Positions 1 to 6,896 of a stretch of DNA of 6,896 bases are shown piece by piece. The notes beneath the pieces were generated by a model. That model did not search any database, had not been told where the DNA came from, and saw only the letters and a list, made by a program, of their open reading frames with translations. A program made the translations under genes and the position numbers. Origin of the DNA: Enterobacteriaceae bacterium (GTDB lineage Bacteria > Pseudomonadota > Gammaproteobacteria > Enterobacterales > Enterobacteriaceae); assembly GCA_022712475.1 (NCBI GenBank), contig JALAGK010000561.1:1-6896 (forward strand), written 5' to 3'. Each line of letters starts with the position of its first letter. Position 1 is the stretch's first letter.

Positions 1-387
1 CTGTTGGGTCAGCGCCTGATTGAGCATGGCCTGCCGCAGGTCGTCATCCAAACATCACGCAGCCGTGTCGATGAACTGCGTGAGCTTGGTGTGCGAGCGG
101 TGTTGGGCAATTCGGCAAAAGAAGAGATTATGTCGCTGGCCCATCTCGACTGCGCCCGCTGGCTACTACTGACTATCCCCAACGGCTACGAGGCAGGCGA
201 GATCGTTGCCGCCGCCCGCGAGAAGAACCCGCACATTGAAATTATTGCCCGCGCGCACTATGACGACGAAGTTGAGTACATTACCGAGCGCGGCGCCAAT
301 CAGGTGGTCATGGGCGAGCGTGAAATTGCCAATACCATGCTGACGCTGCTGGAGAGGCCGCCAGTGACTGAGGCCGTAACGGGCTAA
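1..387 (+). CDS. ybaL: YbaL, KefB-type cation:proton antiporter, C-terminal fragment
   Basis: This is the 3' end of a gene that begins outside the window; 128 codons are visible, open from base 1 to the TAA at 385-387. The protein is an inner-membrane monovalent cation:proton antiporter of the CPA2 family (YbaL/RosB), related to KefB and KefC. What is seen here is the cytoplasmic regulatory RCK_N (TrkA-N) Rossmann domain that follows the membrane part, which in this family binds nucleotide and gates transport. Recognisable stretches are LGNSAKEEIM, the strand WLLLTIPNGYEAG, IIARAHYDDEVEYI and the end GANQVVMGEREIANTM, all very close to E. coli YbaL as I recall it. The C-terminus ends in VTG as in E. 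coli, so this end is complete. A TTG at position 4 is an internal Leu codon, not a start. The gene converges on gsk and is followed after about 28 bp by a hairpin terminator. Confidence 0.9.
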   Translation: MLGQRLIEHGLPQVVIQTSRSRVDELRELGVRAVLGNSAKEEIMSLAHLDCARWLLLTIPNGYEAGEIVAAAREKNPHIEIIARAHYDDEVEYITERGANQVVMGEREIANTMLTLLERPPVTEAVTG

Positions 388-414
388 CCGCTTCGCCGGG
401 ACATCTCAATGAAC

Positions 415-450
415 AATGCCGGTCAGTGGCTGCACTGAACGGCATTTTTT
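415..450 (+). terminator. Intrinsic terminator of ybaL, between convergent ybaL and gsk
   Basis: The 13-base arms at 416-428 and 433-445 pair with one internal mismatch around the 4-base loop GCTG, and are followed by T445-T450. This is a standard rho-independent terminator for the plus-strand ybaL transcript. In the other direction the hairpin is followed only by TGTTCATTG, so it would be a weaker stop for gsk, although no other terminator for gsk is visible. Confidence 0.85.
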
Positions 451-460
451 ATGCTCGCAA

Positions 461-1765
461 CTAGCGTTCCCAGTAAGCCTCTTCGAGGCTGTCTTCACGC
501 TCCGGTAGCCCGCGCGACAGGCGCGGCGAATGCTGATTCAATACCTGATAGCTCACGCGGTTAGCGTATTTGCACACCTGCGCCAGTGACGAATAGGTCA
601 GCCAGTTCAGCGTGTGCTTGCTGGAGTTTGGCACGCTGGTACGGTGATAGTGATTGGCGGTGATGTCATGTAGTAGTGCCGCCAGGGCACCGTCGCCCGC
701 GCCGTTGGTGTTCATGATTTTTTCCGGCCCGCCCATGTACGGCGCAATGTGAGAGTAGATGCGCTGTGGCGTAGTACAATCTTTATGGCGCATGGCACGG
801 CTGAATTCATACTGGTTAAATTCCGCAATGGTGCCTGGCAGCAGCGGGTGGCGCGTCAGACGCTTTTTCTCATCTTCGGTAAAGCCCGCCATATACAGCC
901 CCTGGGGCCCGGCGGTGCACAGCACCAGGTCCACCCAGTCGAGCGCTTTATCCGCTGCCGCAAGCGGATCATTTATTCCGGTCAACGCCTCAGCCTCTTC
1001 TTCGTTCATCGCCAGAATCGACACGTGCTCTTTGAGAAAATCACACCACCACTGCGGCCTGTCGGCGATCACGAATTTGGTGCCGAGCGTCAATACCACC
1101 GGCACATCGTGCTTTTTGGCGTAAGCAATGGCCTGCATGGCGGCATCAGTCATGGGTTCGCCTGGCTCGCAACGCACCAGGTAGGCGCTCAGCACCAATG
1201 CCGAGGCGCCCGCAATGACATCTTCAGGAATACTTTGTGGATGCAGGCGATTCATATGGCCGGGACTAATGGCAAACGTACGCTCGCCCTGCGCGTTGAT
1301 AAGCGTAAAACAACGGCCAATTGGGCCATCCACGCCCTGAAGGTAGTTCAGATCGGTCCGACTGGAGGTATTACACAAGTAACGATAGGCGTAGCCGCCG
1401 ATTTCGATATTGCTGCACATCACGCCCAATAGCACCGAGCGGTCATCAGCCAGCACCGAATAGTTGTGCATGGTGTTGCCGATGGTGCCGCCGGCAAACT
1501 GATGGGTAATGAGATTCTGGCTGACCAGTTCCCGATAAAGTGCTTCGGCCACGTCATCGGCGATCACCAGCGAGTGGCCAAAGCTCAGGCCATAGCGGCG
1601 CACAAAGTCATCATCCACCTTTGCTTCAATATCCACCAGCGTCTGATCGATACCGACAATCCAGCTACTGCTGGTTTCGCTCTCAGGCTGACGTTGCGCC
1701 AACAGCGGATCGCGGTTGCTGACGGGGAAATAGTGTTTAGATTTACGTTTACCGGGAAATTTCAT
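461..1765 (-). CDS. gsk: Inosine-guanosine kinase
   Basis: Cytoplasmic purine salvage enzyme that phosphorylates guanosine and inosine to GMP and IMP with ATP. It belongs to the PfkB/ribokinase family. The 434-residue length equals that of E. coli Gsk, and the start (MKFPGKRKSKHYFP) and end match it closely. The substrate-side glycine motif GGTIGNT is at residues 92-98. The family's ATP-binding and catalytic signature NTNGAGDG is at 352-359, with the likely catalytic base Asp358. The next in-frame Met is residue 99, so the ATG at 1763-1765 must be the start. It has no purine-rich Shine-Dalgarno sequence: the mRNA just before AUG reads CCCCCUUAAUUCCUUC. A weak extended -10 (TGCTACTCT, complement of 1800-1808) lies in the 69-bp gap to hemH. 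Cotranscription with hemH is equally possible, since no terminator separates them. I see no PurR-like operator in the gap. Confidence 0.96.
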   Translation of the reverse strand: MKFPGKRKSKHYFPVSNRDPLLAQRQPESETSSSWIVGIDQTLVDIEAKVDDDFVRRYGLSFGHSLVIADDVAEALYRELVSQNLITHQFAGGTIGNTMHNYSVLADDRSVLLGVMCSNIEIGGYAYRYLCNTSSRTDLNYLQGVDGPIGRCFTLINAQGERTFAISPGHMNRLHPQSIPEDVIAGASALVLSAYLVRCEPGEPMTDAAMQAIAYAKKHDVPVVLTLGTKFVIADRPQWWCDFLKEHVSILAMNEEEAEALTGINDPLAAADKALDWVDLVLCTAGPQGLYMAGFTEDEKKRLTRHPLLPGTIAEFNQYEFSRAMRHKDCTTPQRIYSHIAPYMGGPEKIMNTNGAGDGALAALLHDITANHYHRTSVPNSSKHTLNWLTYSSLAQVCKYANRVSYQVLNQHSPRLSRGLPEREDSLEEAYWER

Positions 1766-1834
1766 GAAGGAATTAAGGGGGTAGCCAGACAGGCGGCGTA
1801 GAGTAGCACACCCGCGCCCCCCTTGCGATCGGTG

Positions 1835-2794
1835 CTAGCGCGTCACTAATCGCGCCATCATAGCAATATGGTCGTCCTGGTCATTAAGCGCCGGAATGTA
1901 TTCATATTTCTCGCCACCGGCGTGCTCGAAGATTTCGCGGTTCTGAATAGCGATTTCTTCAAGTGTCTCTAGGCAGTCTGCCGCAAACCCCGGACACATG
2001 ACCTGAATATGCTTAACGCCCTTCTCGCCGAGCATTTTCATGGTCTCATCGGTATAGGGCGTCAGCCACGGCTCTTTGCCAAAACGCGACTGGAAGGTCA
2101 TCATCACCTTTTCCGGCGGCAAGCCAAGTGCACTAACCAACGAACGTGTGGTATCGCGACAGCGTTGCGGATAGTCGTCGCCTTCATCCGCGTAGCGTTG
2201 TGGAATGCCGTGATACGAGAGCAGCAACAGGTCCGGCTCACCGTGCTCAGCAAAGGAACGGCGCGCCGAATCCGCCAGTGCTGCAATGTAATCCGGGTGC
2301 TGCGCATAATCGCGAATAAATGACACGGCTGGCACATTACGGGTTTTCGCCAGCACGCGCGCCAGCTCATCCCACACCGCCGCGACCGTTGAGCAGGAAT
2401 ACTGCGGATACAACGACAGCACCACGATGTGATTTACCCCCTGACTTAGCAATGCATCCACCGCGCTCTGAATGGATGGCGCGCCATAGCTCATGCCAAG
2501 TGCAACCGGCGTGTCCGGGAGCAGCGCCTGAAGTTTTTGCTGCTGGCTGCGGCTGTAGACCATTAGCGGCGAGCCGCCGTCGGTCCACACTGACTGATAG
2601 AGTTTTGCCACGCGCGGCGAGCGCAGCGGCAGCACGATAGCGCGCAGAATAAGCCACCACTTCAGGCGTGGCGCATCAACTACACGTCTGTCGCTGAGGA
2701 ACTGGCGCAGATAGCGTTTCACTGCCGCGGGCGTGGGTGCTTCTGGCGTGCCAAGATTTGCCAGCAATACGCCCATTTTTTCCTGACGCAACAT
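1835..2794 (-). CDS. hemH: Ferrochelatase (protoporphyrin IX ferrochelatase)
   Basis: Inserts Fe2+ into protoporphyrin IX, the last step of protohaem synthesis; in bacteria it is cytoplasmic or loosely attached to the inner membrane. The 319 residues match the family length (320 in E. coli). The N-terminal signature [13 protein letters not shown] is at 10-22. The active-site motif LSYHGIP spans 192-198, with the metal-binding catalytic His195. The second active-site stretch [13 protein letters not shown] (268-280) carries the conserved acidic residues. The C-terminus diverges slightly from E. coli, ending RLVTR. The ATG at 2792-2794 is preceded by a good Shine-Dalgarno sequence, AAGGAG (complement of 2799-2804), four bases upstream. 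A TACAAT -10-like element lies further up, at the complement of 2828-2833. Downstream it is separated from gsk by 69 bp; in E. coli the aes gene sits in that interval. Confidence 0.97.
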   Translation of the reverse strand: MLRQEKMGVLLANLGTPEAPTPAAVKRYLRQFLSDRRVVDAPRLKWWLILRAIVLPLRSPRVAKLYQSVWTDGGSPLMVYSRSQQQKLQALLPDTPVALGMSYGAPSIQSAVDALLSQGVNHIVVLSLYPQYSCSTVAAVWDELARVLAKTRNVPAVSFIRDYAQHPDYIAALADSARRSFAEHGEPDLLLLSYHGIPQRYADEGDDYPQRCRDTTRSLVSALGLPPEKVMMTFQSRFGKEPWLTPYTDETMKMLGEKGVKHIQVMCPGFAADCLETLEEIAIQNREIFEHAGGEKYEYIPALNDQDDHIAMMARLVTR

Positions 2795-2827
2795 TCCACT
2801 CCTTCTTGACTGCGTAACGGGTTAAAG

Positions 2828-2833
2828 ATTGTA
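2828..2833 (-). promoter_or_regulatory. Candidate -10 element for hemH
   Basis: The minus strand reads TACAAT here (five of six matches to TATAAT), about 33 bases upstream of the hemH start codon. The best -35 look-alike, TTGGTC (complement of 2854-2859), is 20 bases away, which is longer than the usual 16-18. This supports a weak or activator-dependent hemH promoter in the 91-bp gap, but only on motif grounds. Confidence 0.3.
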
Positions 2834-2885
2834 GCTGAAAAGCCGCCACAAGGGACCAATTGCAGCGACAGGTGCCGCGTGAACA

Positions 2886-3344
2886 CTATTCAACGCGAAT
2901 GCGCAGAGGATGGACGGCATTGCCGTTGCCACACATAGAGGGCATGTAGTGGGAAATGACGGAGAAGCGGTACTTCCCGGCTTTAGTAGGGATACCTTCC
3001 AGTCGCAGATAAATATCGGCAAAATCTCTGGTCGTTCGGGTGTAATCGACCAGCGGCGACGGCCCCGCATCGATGTCTTCGCTTTTATACCAGAACGACA
3101 GCTTAAGCCCGTCAGGCAAACGCTCGCTATCGCTGAACTCAGGTTCCAGCACCTCCCCCACATGAAGCGTGGCCTGGTAAGGTTCCCCAACACGTGCATC
3201 AGGCCAGTTCAACGCTGCCTTATGGGTATCCGTAGAGAATATGATGCCGCCTACGCACATAACGCCGTAAAGCATTTCAGCACAGCCTGTGGAACAGAAG
3301 GTAACGACGAGAACCAGAGCAAAGCGTTGTAATGTTTTCCGCAT
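2886..3344 (-). CDS. Putative exported or lipoprotein with a single Ig-like domain
   Basis: I do not recognise this 152-residue protein as a named gene. The N-terminus MRKTLQR is basic and followed by a hydrophobic core and CSTGC. Cys21 fits a lipobox (S-T-G-C), although Ser at -3 is less usual than Leu. Residues 24-36 are hydrophobic again, so a membrane anchor is an alternative to lipidation. Residues about 50-151 resemble bacterial Ig-like repeats of the He_PIG/'putative Ig' kind: VGEPYQATLHV at 52-62, LPDGLKLSF at 76-84, EGIPTKAGKYRFSV at 116-129, and a last strand HPLRIRVE. Cys30 and Cys138 could form a disulfide if periplasmic. The start ATG has AGGGA ten bases upstream. The gene lies between the adk terminator and hemH, where E. 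coli, as I recall, has none. No clear promoter was found; it may be reached by read-through from adk. Function is unknown; secretion is the main inference. Confidence 0.8.
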   Translation of the reverse strand: MRKTLQRFALVLVVTFCSTGCAEMLYGVMCVGGIIFSTDTHKAALNWPDARVGEPYQATLHVGEVLEPEFSDSERLPDGLKLSFWYKSEDIDAGPSPLVDYTRTTRDFADIYLRLEGIPTKAGKYRFSVISHYMPSMCGNGNAVHPLRIRVE

Positions 3345-3367
3345 TGCAGATGCATCCCTGAGAAGTG

Positions 3368-3392
3368 AAAACCGGGGAGTCTTTCCCCGGTT
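3368..3392 (-). terminator. Intrinsic terminator of adk
   Basis: The arms 3370-3378 and 3384-3392 form a perfect 9-bp GC-rich stem (minus strand AACCGGGGA / TCCCCGGTT) with a 5-base loop. It is followed on the minus strand by TTTT (complement of 3368-3371). It begins 12 bases after the adk stop codon and lies just upstream of the next minus-strand gene, so it should separate adk from the Ig-like protein gene and hemH at least partly. The U-tract is short, which leaves room for read-through. Confidence 0.8.
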
Positions 3393-3404
3393 GTATCGTA
3401 CGGC

Positions 3405-4280
<876 letters not shown>

Positions 4281-4315
4281 TTACCCCTACGCGGTCTTAC
4301 CCACCGCCCCCGCAA

Positions 4316-4348
4316 CCTGGTTAATACCAGCGGTACCAGGCGCGCTGG
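4316..4348. repeat. Cluster of overlapping inverted repeats
   Basis: CTGGT-TAAT-ACCAG (4317-4330) is a perfect 5-bp stem with a 4-base loop. CCTGGT at 4316-4321 can instead pair with ACCAGG at 4335-4340, and CCAG at 4336-4339 can pair with CTGG at 4345-4348. The alternatives are mutually exclusive. The cluster sits just before the AT-rich promoter region of the plus-strand cassette, so it may be an operator or mark the old insertion boundary; no function is shown. Confidence 0.4.
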
Positions 4349-4383
4349 AGATATTATTATTTTCGTATTACAGAAAAAAATTA

Positions 4384-4412
4384 TTGCAGCACGATAAATT
4401 TAAGCTTATTTT
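4384..4412 (+). promoter_or_regulatory. Candidate promoter of the DUF2975-HTH-lipoprotein operon
   Basis: TTGCAG (4384-4389) and TATTTT (4407-4412) are separated by 17 bases in an AT-rich stretch and lie 37 bases before the first start codon. The palindrome TAAGCTTA (4401-4408) overlaps the spacer and -10, which would be a suitable place for a repressor such as the HTH protein encoded two genes down. Other AT-rich hexamers nearby could serve equally well, so the exact promoter is uncertain. Confidence 0.35.
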
Positions 4413-4448
4413 GCTTGCATCTTCACCCCGCAGAAAAGGAATATCTGA

Positions 4449-5030
4449 ATGAAATCACAACCCACAACTCGCCAGCACCGCAACAGACTGAGCATGGTCG
4501 GTAAGACGACAGCACTGCTTACCGGCGGACTGGGTTTCTACTATCTGGTCAGTGAAATCTGGCTGTGGCATCTCTACCGTTCAGAGATGGTGCAGGGTAT
4601 TTTATTTTCTTTCTCTGACACCATACCGCGTCTGCTCAATGCAGACTTTCACTTATCTGCGCCAGCTATCGCCCTGCTGTTCATGTGCGATGCGCTACCG
4701 GTTTTCATGACCGCCCTGACACTGATTCTGCTTGGGCTCTTTTTCCTGAGGCTTTCTCGCAATGAGTTGTGGACGGTACGAAACGTCCGCCTGCTCTGGG
4801 CAGCCGGCATTCTCACTATACTGACGCCAATGGTGAATTCGCTCAGCAGCACGTTTCAGGGGCTGGCTATTTCGCTTGATTTACCCGCAGGTGAAAGGCT
4901 TTTTCAACTCACGCTGGGCTTATCTACCGACAGCCTCTATGAGATGGTGACAGGTCTGATTCTGTGTGCATTTGCTTATATGATTCGTGAGTCCACCAAA
5001 ATACATGAAGAAAATGCGCTCTATATATAA
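4449..5030 (+). CDS. DUF2975-type four-helix inner-membrane protein
   Basis: The 193-residue protein has four predicted membrane segments, at about residues 21-43, 72-101, 115-135 and 162-179, with a basic N-terminus (RQHRNR). The pattern and the ending, a last helix followed by MIRES...HEEN and a short tail, resemble the DUF2975 family, whose function is not known. Members are commonly encoded just before a small HTH protein, as here; the Bacillus subtilis YoaS/YozG pair is, from memory, an example. The ATG at 4449 is preceded by AAAGGA (4435-4440) with an 8-base spacer, so this start is well supported. The stop at 5028-5030 overlaps the Shine-Dalgarno sequence of the next gene, so the two are almost certainly cotranscribed. 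A role as membrane partner or sensor for the regulator is an inference from gene order. I cannot name a substrate or signal. Confidence 0.8.
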   Translation: MKSQPTTRQHRNRLSMVGKTTALLTGGLGFYYLVSEIWLWHLYRSEMVQGILFSFSDTIPRLLNADFHLSAPAIALLFMCDALPVFMTALTLILLGLFFLRLSRNELWTVRNVRLLWAAGILTILTPMVNSLSSTFQGLAISLDLPAGERLFQLTLGLSTDSLYEMVTGLILCAFAYMIRESTKIHEENALYI

Positions 5031-5039
5031 GGAAGCACT

Positions 5040-5255
5040 GTGGCCATTGTAATTACGCTGGATGTGGTTATGGCGAAGCGAAAGATCCGCTCGCGCGAAC
5101 TGGCGGCCATCGTGGGAATTACGCAAGCCAACTTGTCGTTAATGAAAAACGGCAAAATCAAAGGCATTAAGCTCGATACGGTCGATCGCCTGTGCAAGGC
5201 GCTGGACTGTCAACCAGGTGACCTGTTTCGCTACGAGGATGAACCATCACCATGA
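5040..5255 (+). CDS. Small Cro/CI (XRE)-family HTH regulator
   Basis: The 71-residue protein is almost entirely one DNA-binding domain. The helix-turn-helix covers about residues 16-38, with RELAAIVGITQANLSLM as the core and recognition helix. It is followed by LDTVDRLCKALDCQPGDLF (45-63), the usual closing helices of YozG-like regulators (Pfam HTH_26 type). It has no ligand or dimerisation domain, so any signal would have to come from a partner. The start is GTG at 5040-5042, chosen because AAGGA (5029-5033) lies six bases upstream and because the MAIVITLDV-like N-terminus is typical of the family; a Met at residue 11 would cut off the first helix. The gap to the membrane-protein gene is 9 bp, and its stop overlaps the next start. 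Autoregulation of the operon is likely by analogy with such proteins but is not shown. Confidence 0.85.
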   Translation: MAIVITLDVVMAKRKIRSRELAAIVGITQANLSLMKNGKIKGIKLDTVDRLCKALDCQPGDLFRYEDEPSP

Positions 5256-5602
5256 AAAAAACGTTAGGGTTGTTGCTCTGCATTCTGCTTGTGTCAGGCT
5301 GCTCATCGCAATGGGTGAAAAATCGCGCTGACGCAGATGACTTTGCCAGCGCCAACGCCCGCTGCGAAAATCAATCCCAGCAAGCGTTCCCTGTAAAAAA
5401 CGAAGTGGCGCAACGTACCAAATACAATACCCATTACGAAAAGTGCACGAAAACACAGGACTGTGACGGCAAGAAATACCGCACCGTTGAACGCCCGGAA
5501 ATTGAGAGTTACGTGATGGACGTGAATGATGGCAGCCGCGAAGCCTTATATATACAGTGTATGGGCACCGCAGGTTGGCAAAATAAGATGAAGTGGCTGT
5601 AG
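5252..5602 (+). CDS. Small cysteine-containing lipoprotein of unknown function
   Basis: The 116-residue protein has a clear type II signal peptide: MKK, a hydrophobic core, and the lipobox LVSGC with lipidation predicted at Cys17. Ser at +2 favours sorting to the outer membrane. The mature part is polar and has four further cysteines (38, 65, 71, 103), enough for two disulfides in the periplasm. The ending, IQCMGTAGWQNKMKWL, has the CMxxxGW pattern seen at the C-terminus of several small enterobacterial lipoproteins, but I do not recognise a named family. Its ATG overlaps the stop codon of the HTH gene (ATGA, 5252-5255). The nearest Shine-Dalgarno-like bases, GAGG at 5235-5238, are rather far away, so translation is probably coupled to the upstream gene. 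Its end faces htpG, and the hairpin at 5646-5668 may terminate both. Confidence 0.82.
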   Translation: MKKTLGLLLCILLVSGCSSQWVKNRADADDFASANARCENQSQQAFPVKNEVAQRTKYNTHYEKCTKTQDCDGKKYRTVERPEIESYVMDVNDGSREALYIQCMGTAGWQNKMKWL

Positions 5603-5641
5603 CAGATGCTTTACTTTACGGGCAGCAGGAACGTACGACAT

Positions 5642-5668
5642 AAAAAAACCCGCCTTTACGGCGGGTTT
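5642..5668 (-). terminator. Intrinsic terminator of htpG, possibly bidirectional
   Basis: The arms AAACCCGCC (5646-5654) and GGCGGGTTT (5660-5668) make a perfect 9-bp stem with loop TTTAC. On the minus strand the stem runs into seven T (complement of 5642-5648), a strong terminator 13 bases after the htpG stop codon. On the plus strand it is followed by TTTAGTT, so it can also end the lipoprotein operon, less efficiently. Confidence 0.88.
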
Positions 5669-5681
5669 AGTTCCTGTGTTA

Positions 5682-6896
5682 TTAGCCCAGCAATAGCTGA
5701 TTAACGCGGCGGATAAACAGGTTCGGGTCTTCCAGCGAGCCTTTCTCAGCCAGCAGCGCCTGGTCAAGCAGTAGTTCCACCCACTCACCAAAGCGTGCGT
5801 CATCTGTGGTATCAGCGGTGCGTTTTACCAGCGGGTGCTCCGGATTCAGCTCAAAGATGTACTTCACATCCGGTACGGTCTGGCCCGCAGCCGCGAACAA
5901 CTTCGCCATCTGGGTGCTCATCTCGTCGCTATCGGTCGTGACAATAGCAGGCGTGTCGGTCAGACGATGGGTCAGACGTACCTCTTTCACGCGCTCGCCC
6001 AACAGCGTTTTCACTCGTTCAACGAACGGCTCAAGCGCTTTGTCCGCTTCTTTGGCGCTGTCGTCCACGTCATCTGCCAGCTTCTCGAGCGACTCATCCG
6101 CTTTTGACACAGACTGGAACGGCTTACCATCAAATTCAGTAAGGTAGCTCATCATCCACTCGTCAATGCGATCGGAGAGCAGCAGTACCTCAATACCTTT
6201 TTTACGCAGTAATTCCAGATGCGGACTGCTCTTCGCCGCCGCGTAGCTGTCTGCGGTGATGAAGTAAATCTTCTCCTGCCCTTCTTTCATGCGCTCAATG
6301 TACGCTTCCAGAGAAACGTTCTGTACAGATGAGTCGTTGTGGGTAGAGGCAAAACGCAGCAGTTTTGCAATAGCCTGCTGGTTGGCGGTGTCTTCCGCCG
6401 GACCTTCTTTAAGCACCAGACCGAACTGATCCCAGAAGGTCTGGTATTTGTCAGCGTCATCTTTAGCCAGTTTTTCCAGCATCTGCAACGCACGCTTGCT
6501 GAGTGCATTGCGCAGATTGCGGGTAACGGTGCTGTCCTGGAGAATCTCACGCGACACGTTGAGCGGCAGATCGCTTGAATCAATCAGGCCACGCACAAAG
6601 CGCAGGTAGTTCGGCATGAACTGTTCGGCATCGTCCATGATAAACACGCGCTGAACGTACAGCTTCAGGCCGTGCTTGTGATCGCGATTCCACATGTCCC
6701 ACGGCGCCTGTGACGGGATGTACAACAGGCTGGTGTACTCCTGCTTGCCCTCAACGCGGATGTGGCTCCAGGTCAGCGGAGCGTTAAAATCATGAGCGAT
6801 GTGCTTGTAGAACTCCTTGTATTCATCATCGCTGATTTCACCTCGGCTACGGGTCCACAGCGCCTGGGCTTTGTTAATCTTTTCCCAGCTCACGAC
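5682..6896 (-). CDS. htpG: Chaperone HtpG (bacterial Hsp90), C-terminal two thirds
   Basis: Cytosolic ATP-dependent, dimeric heat-shock chaperone. The frame is open to the right edge of the window. The 404 codons seen correspond to about residues 221-624 of the 624-residue E. coli protein, so the N-terminal ATPase (GHKL) domain lies outside. The visible part begins in the middle domain at [12 protein letters not shown]. It includes the Hsp90 hallmark stretch [18 protein letters not shown] and [14 protein letters not shown], which follows the conserved catalytic-loop region of the middle domain. It then continues through the client-binding and C-terminal dimerisation domain to [15 protein letters not shown] at 6891-6893 is an internal Val codon, not the start. 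No frameshift or truncation is seen. The promoter, expected to be sigma32-dependent in enterobacteria, is beyond the edge. A strong terminator follows. Confidence 0.97.
   Translation of the reverse strand, partial: VVSWEKINKAQALWTRSRGEISDDEYKEFYKHIAHDFNAPLTWSHIRVEGKQEYTSLLYIPSQAPWDMWNRDHKHGLKLYVQRVFIMDDAEQFMPNYLRFVRGLIDSSDLPLNVSREILQDSTVTRNLRNALSKRALQMLEKLAKDDADKYQTFWDQFGLVLKEGPAEDTANQQAIAKLLRFASTHNDSSVQNVSLEAYIERMKEGQEKIYFITADSYAAAKSSPHLELLRKKGIEVLLLSDRIDEWMMSYLTEFDGKPFQSVSKADESLEKLADDVDDSAKEADKALEPFVERVKTLLGERVKEVRLTHRLTDTPAIVTTDSDEMSTQMAKLFAAAGQTVPDVKYIFELNPEHPLVKRTADTTDDARFGEWVELLLDQALLAEKGSLEDPNLFIRRVNQLLLG

Noticed and set aside
749..1432. Long plus-strand open frame of 227 codons
   Set aside because: It lies wholly antisense to gsk, which is clearly genuine; the translation is rich in His, Arg and Gln with no domain, as expected for a shadow frame. 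The other frames opposite gsk are the same.
2009..2660. Several open frames of 88-106 codons on both strands
   Set aside because: All are within hemH in other frames and show low-complexity Pro/Arg/Ser-rich translations with no motif.
2822..3199. 125-codon minus-strand open frame
   Set aside because: It overlaps the Ig-like protein gene in another frame; that gene has a signal peptide and domain motifs and this frame has neither.
4449..5255. Toxin-antitoxin module interpretation of the membrane protein and HTH pair
   Set aside because: The 193-residue four-helix protein is larger than known small membrane toxins, and the family resemblance is to DUF2975/YozG-like pairs, for which I know of no toxin activity.
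5806..6583. Open frames on both strands opposite or within htpG
   Set aside because: Ser/Arg-rich shadow frames of a highly conserved Hsp90 coding sequence.

Overview
The window looks like a chromosomal segment of a gammaproteobacterium in the order Enterobacterales, most likely family Enterobacteriaceae. The evidence is close protein similarity, recalled rather than computed, to Escherichia coli YbaL, Gsk, HemH, Adk and HtpG, and the shared order htpG-adk-hemH-gsk-ybaL. I cannot name the genus from the sequence alone. No rRNA, tRNA, CRISPR array, insertion sequence or prophage gene was seen.

Layout. At the left edge is the 3' end of ybaL (+), a monovalent cation:proton antiporter of the KefB/CPA2 type. 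It converges on gsk (-, inosine-guanosine kinase) across a strong hairpin terminator. Next on the minus strand come hemH (ferrochelatase), a small unnamed exported protein with one Ig-like domain, and adk (adenylate kinase), which has its own terminator. A 399-bp divergent intergenic region follows. Then comes a plus-strand cassette of three tightly packed genes: a four-helix DUF2975-type membrane protein, a 71-residue Cro/CI-type HTH regulator with a GTG start, and a cysteine-containing lipoprotein overlapping it by ATGA. The cassette converges on htpG (-, Hsp90 chaperone), which has a strong terminator and runs off the right edge without its N-terminal ATPase domain.

How the genes work together. 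The backbone genes are housekeeping functions that share a neighbourhood rather than a single pathway: protein folding (HtpG), nucleotide balance (Adk, Gsk), the last step of haem synthesis (HemH) and ion homeostasis (YbaL). Two places differ from the E. coli K-12 arrangement as I remember it. The DUF2975/HTH/lipoprotein cassette lies between adk and htpG, and the Ig-like exported protein lies between adk and hemH. The aes esterase gene that separates hemH and gsk in E. coli is absent; only 69 bp remain there.

The most promising uncharacterised unit is the three-gene cassette. Membrane protein plus small HTH is a recurrent pair of unknown function in many bacteria. Here it is joined by a translationally coupled lipoprotein and preceded by an AT-rich promoter region with dense inverted repeats.
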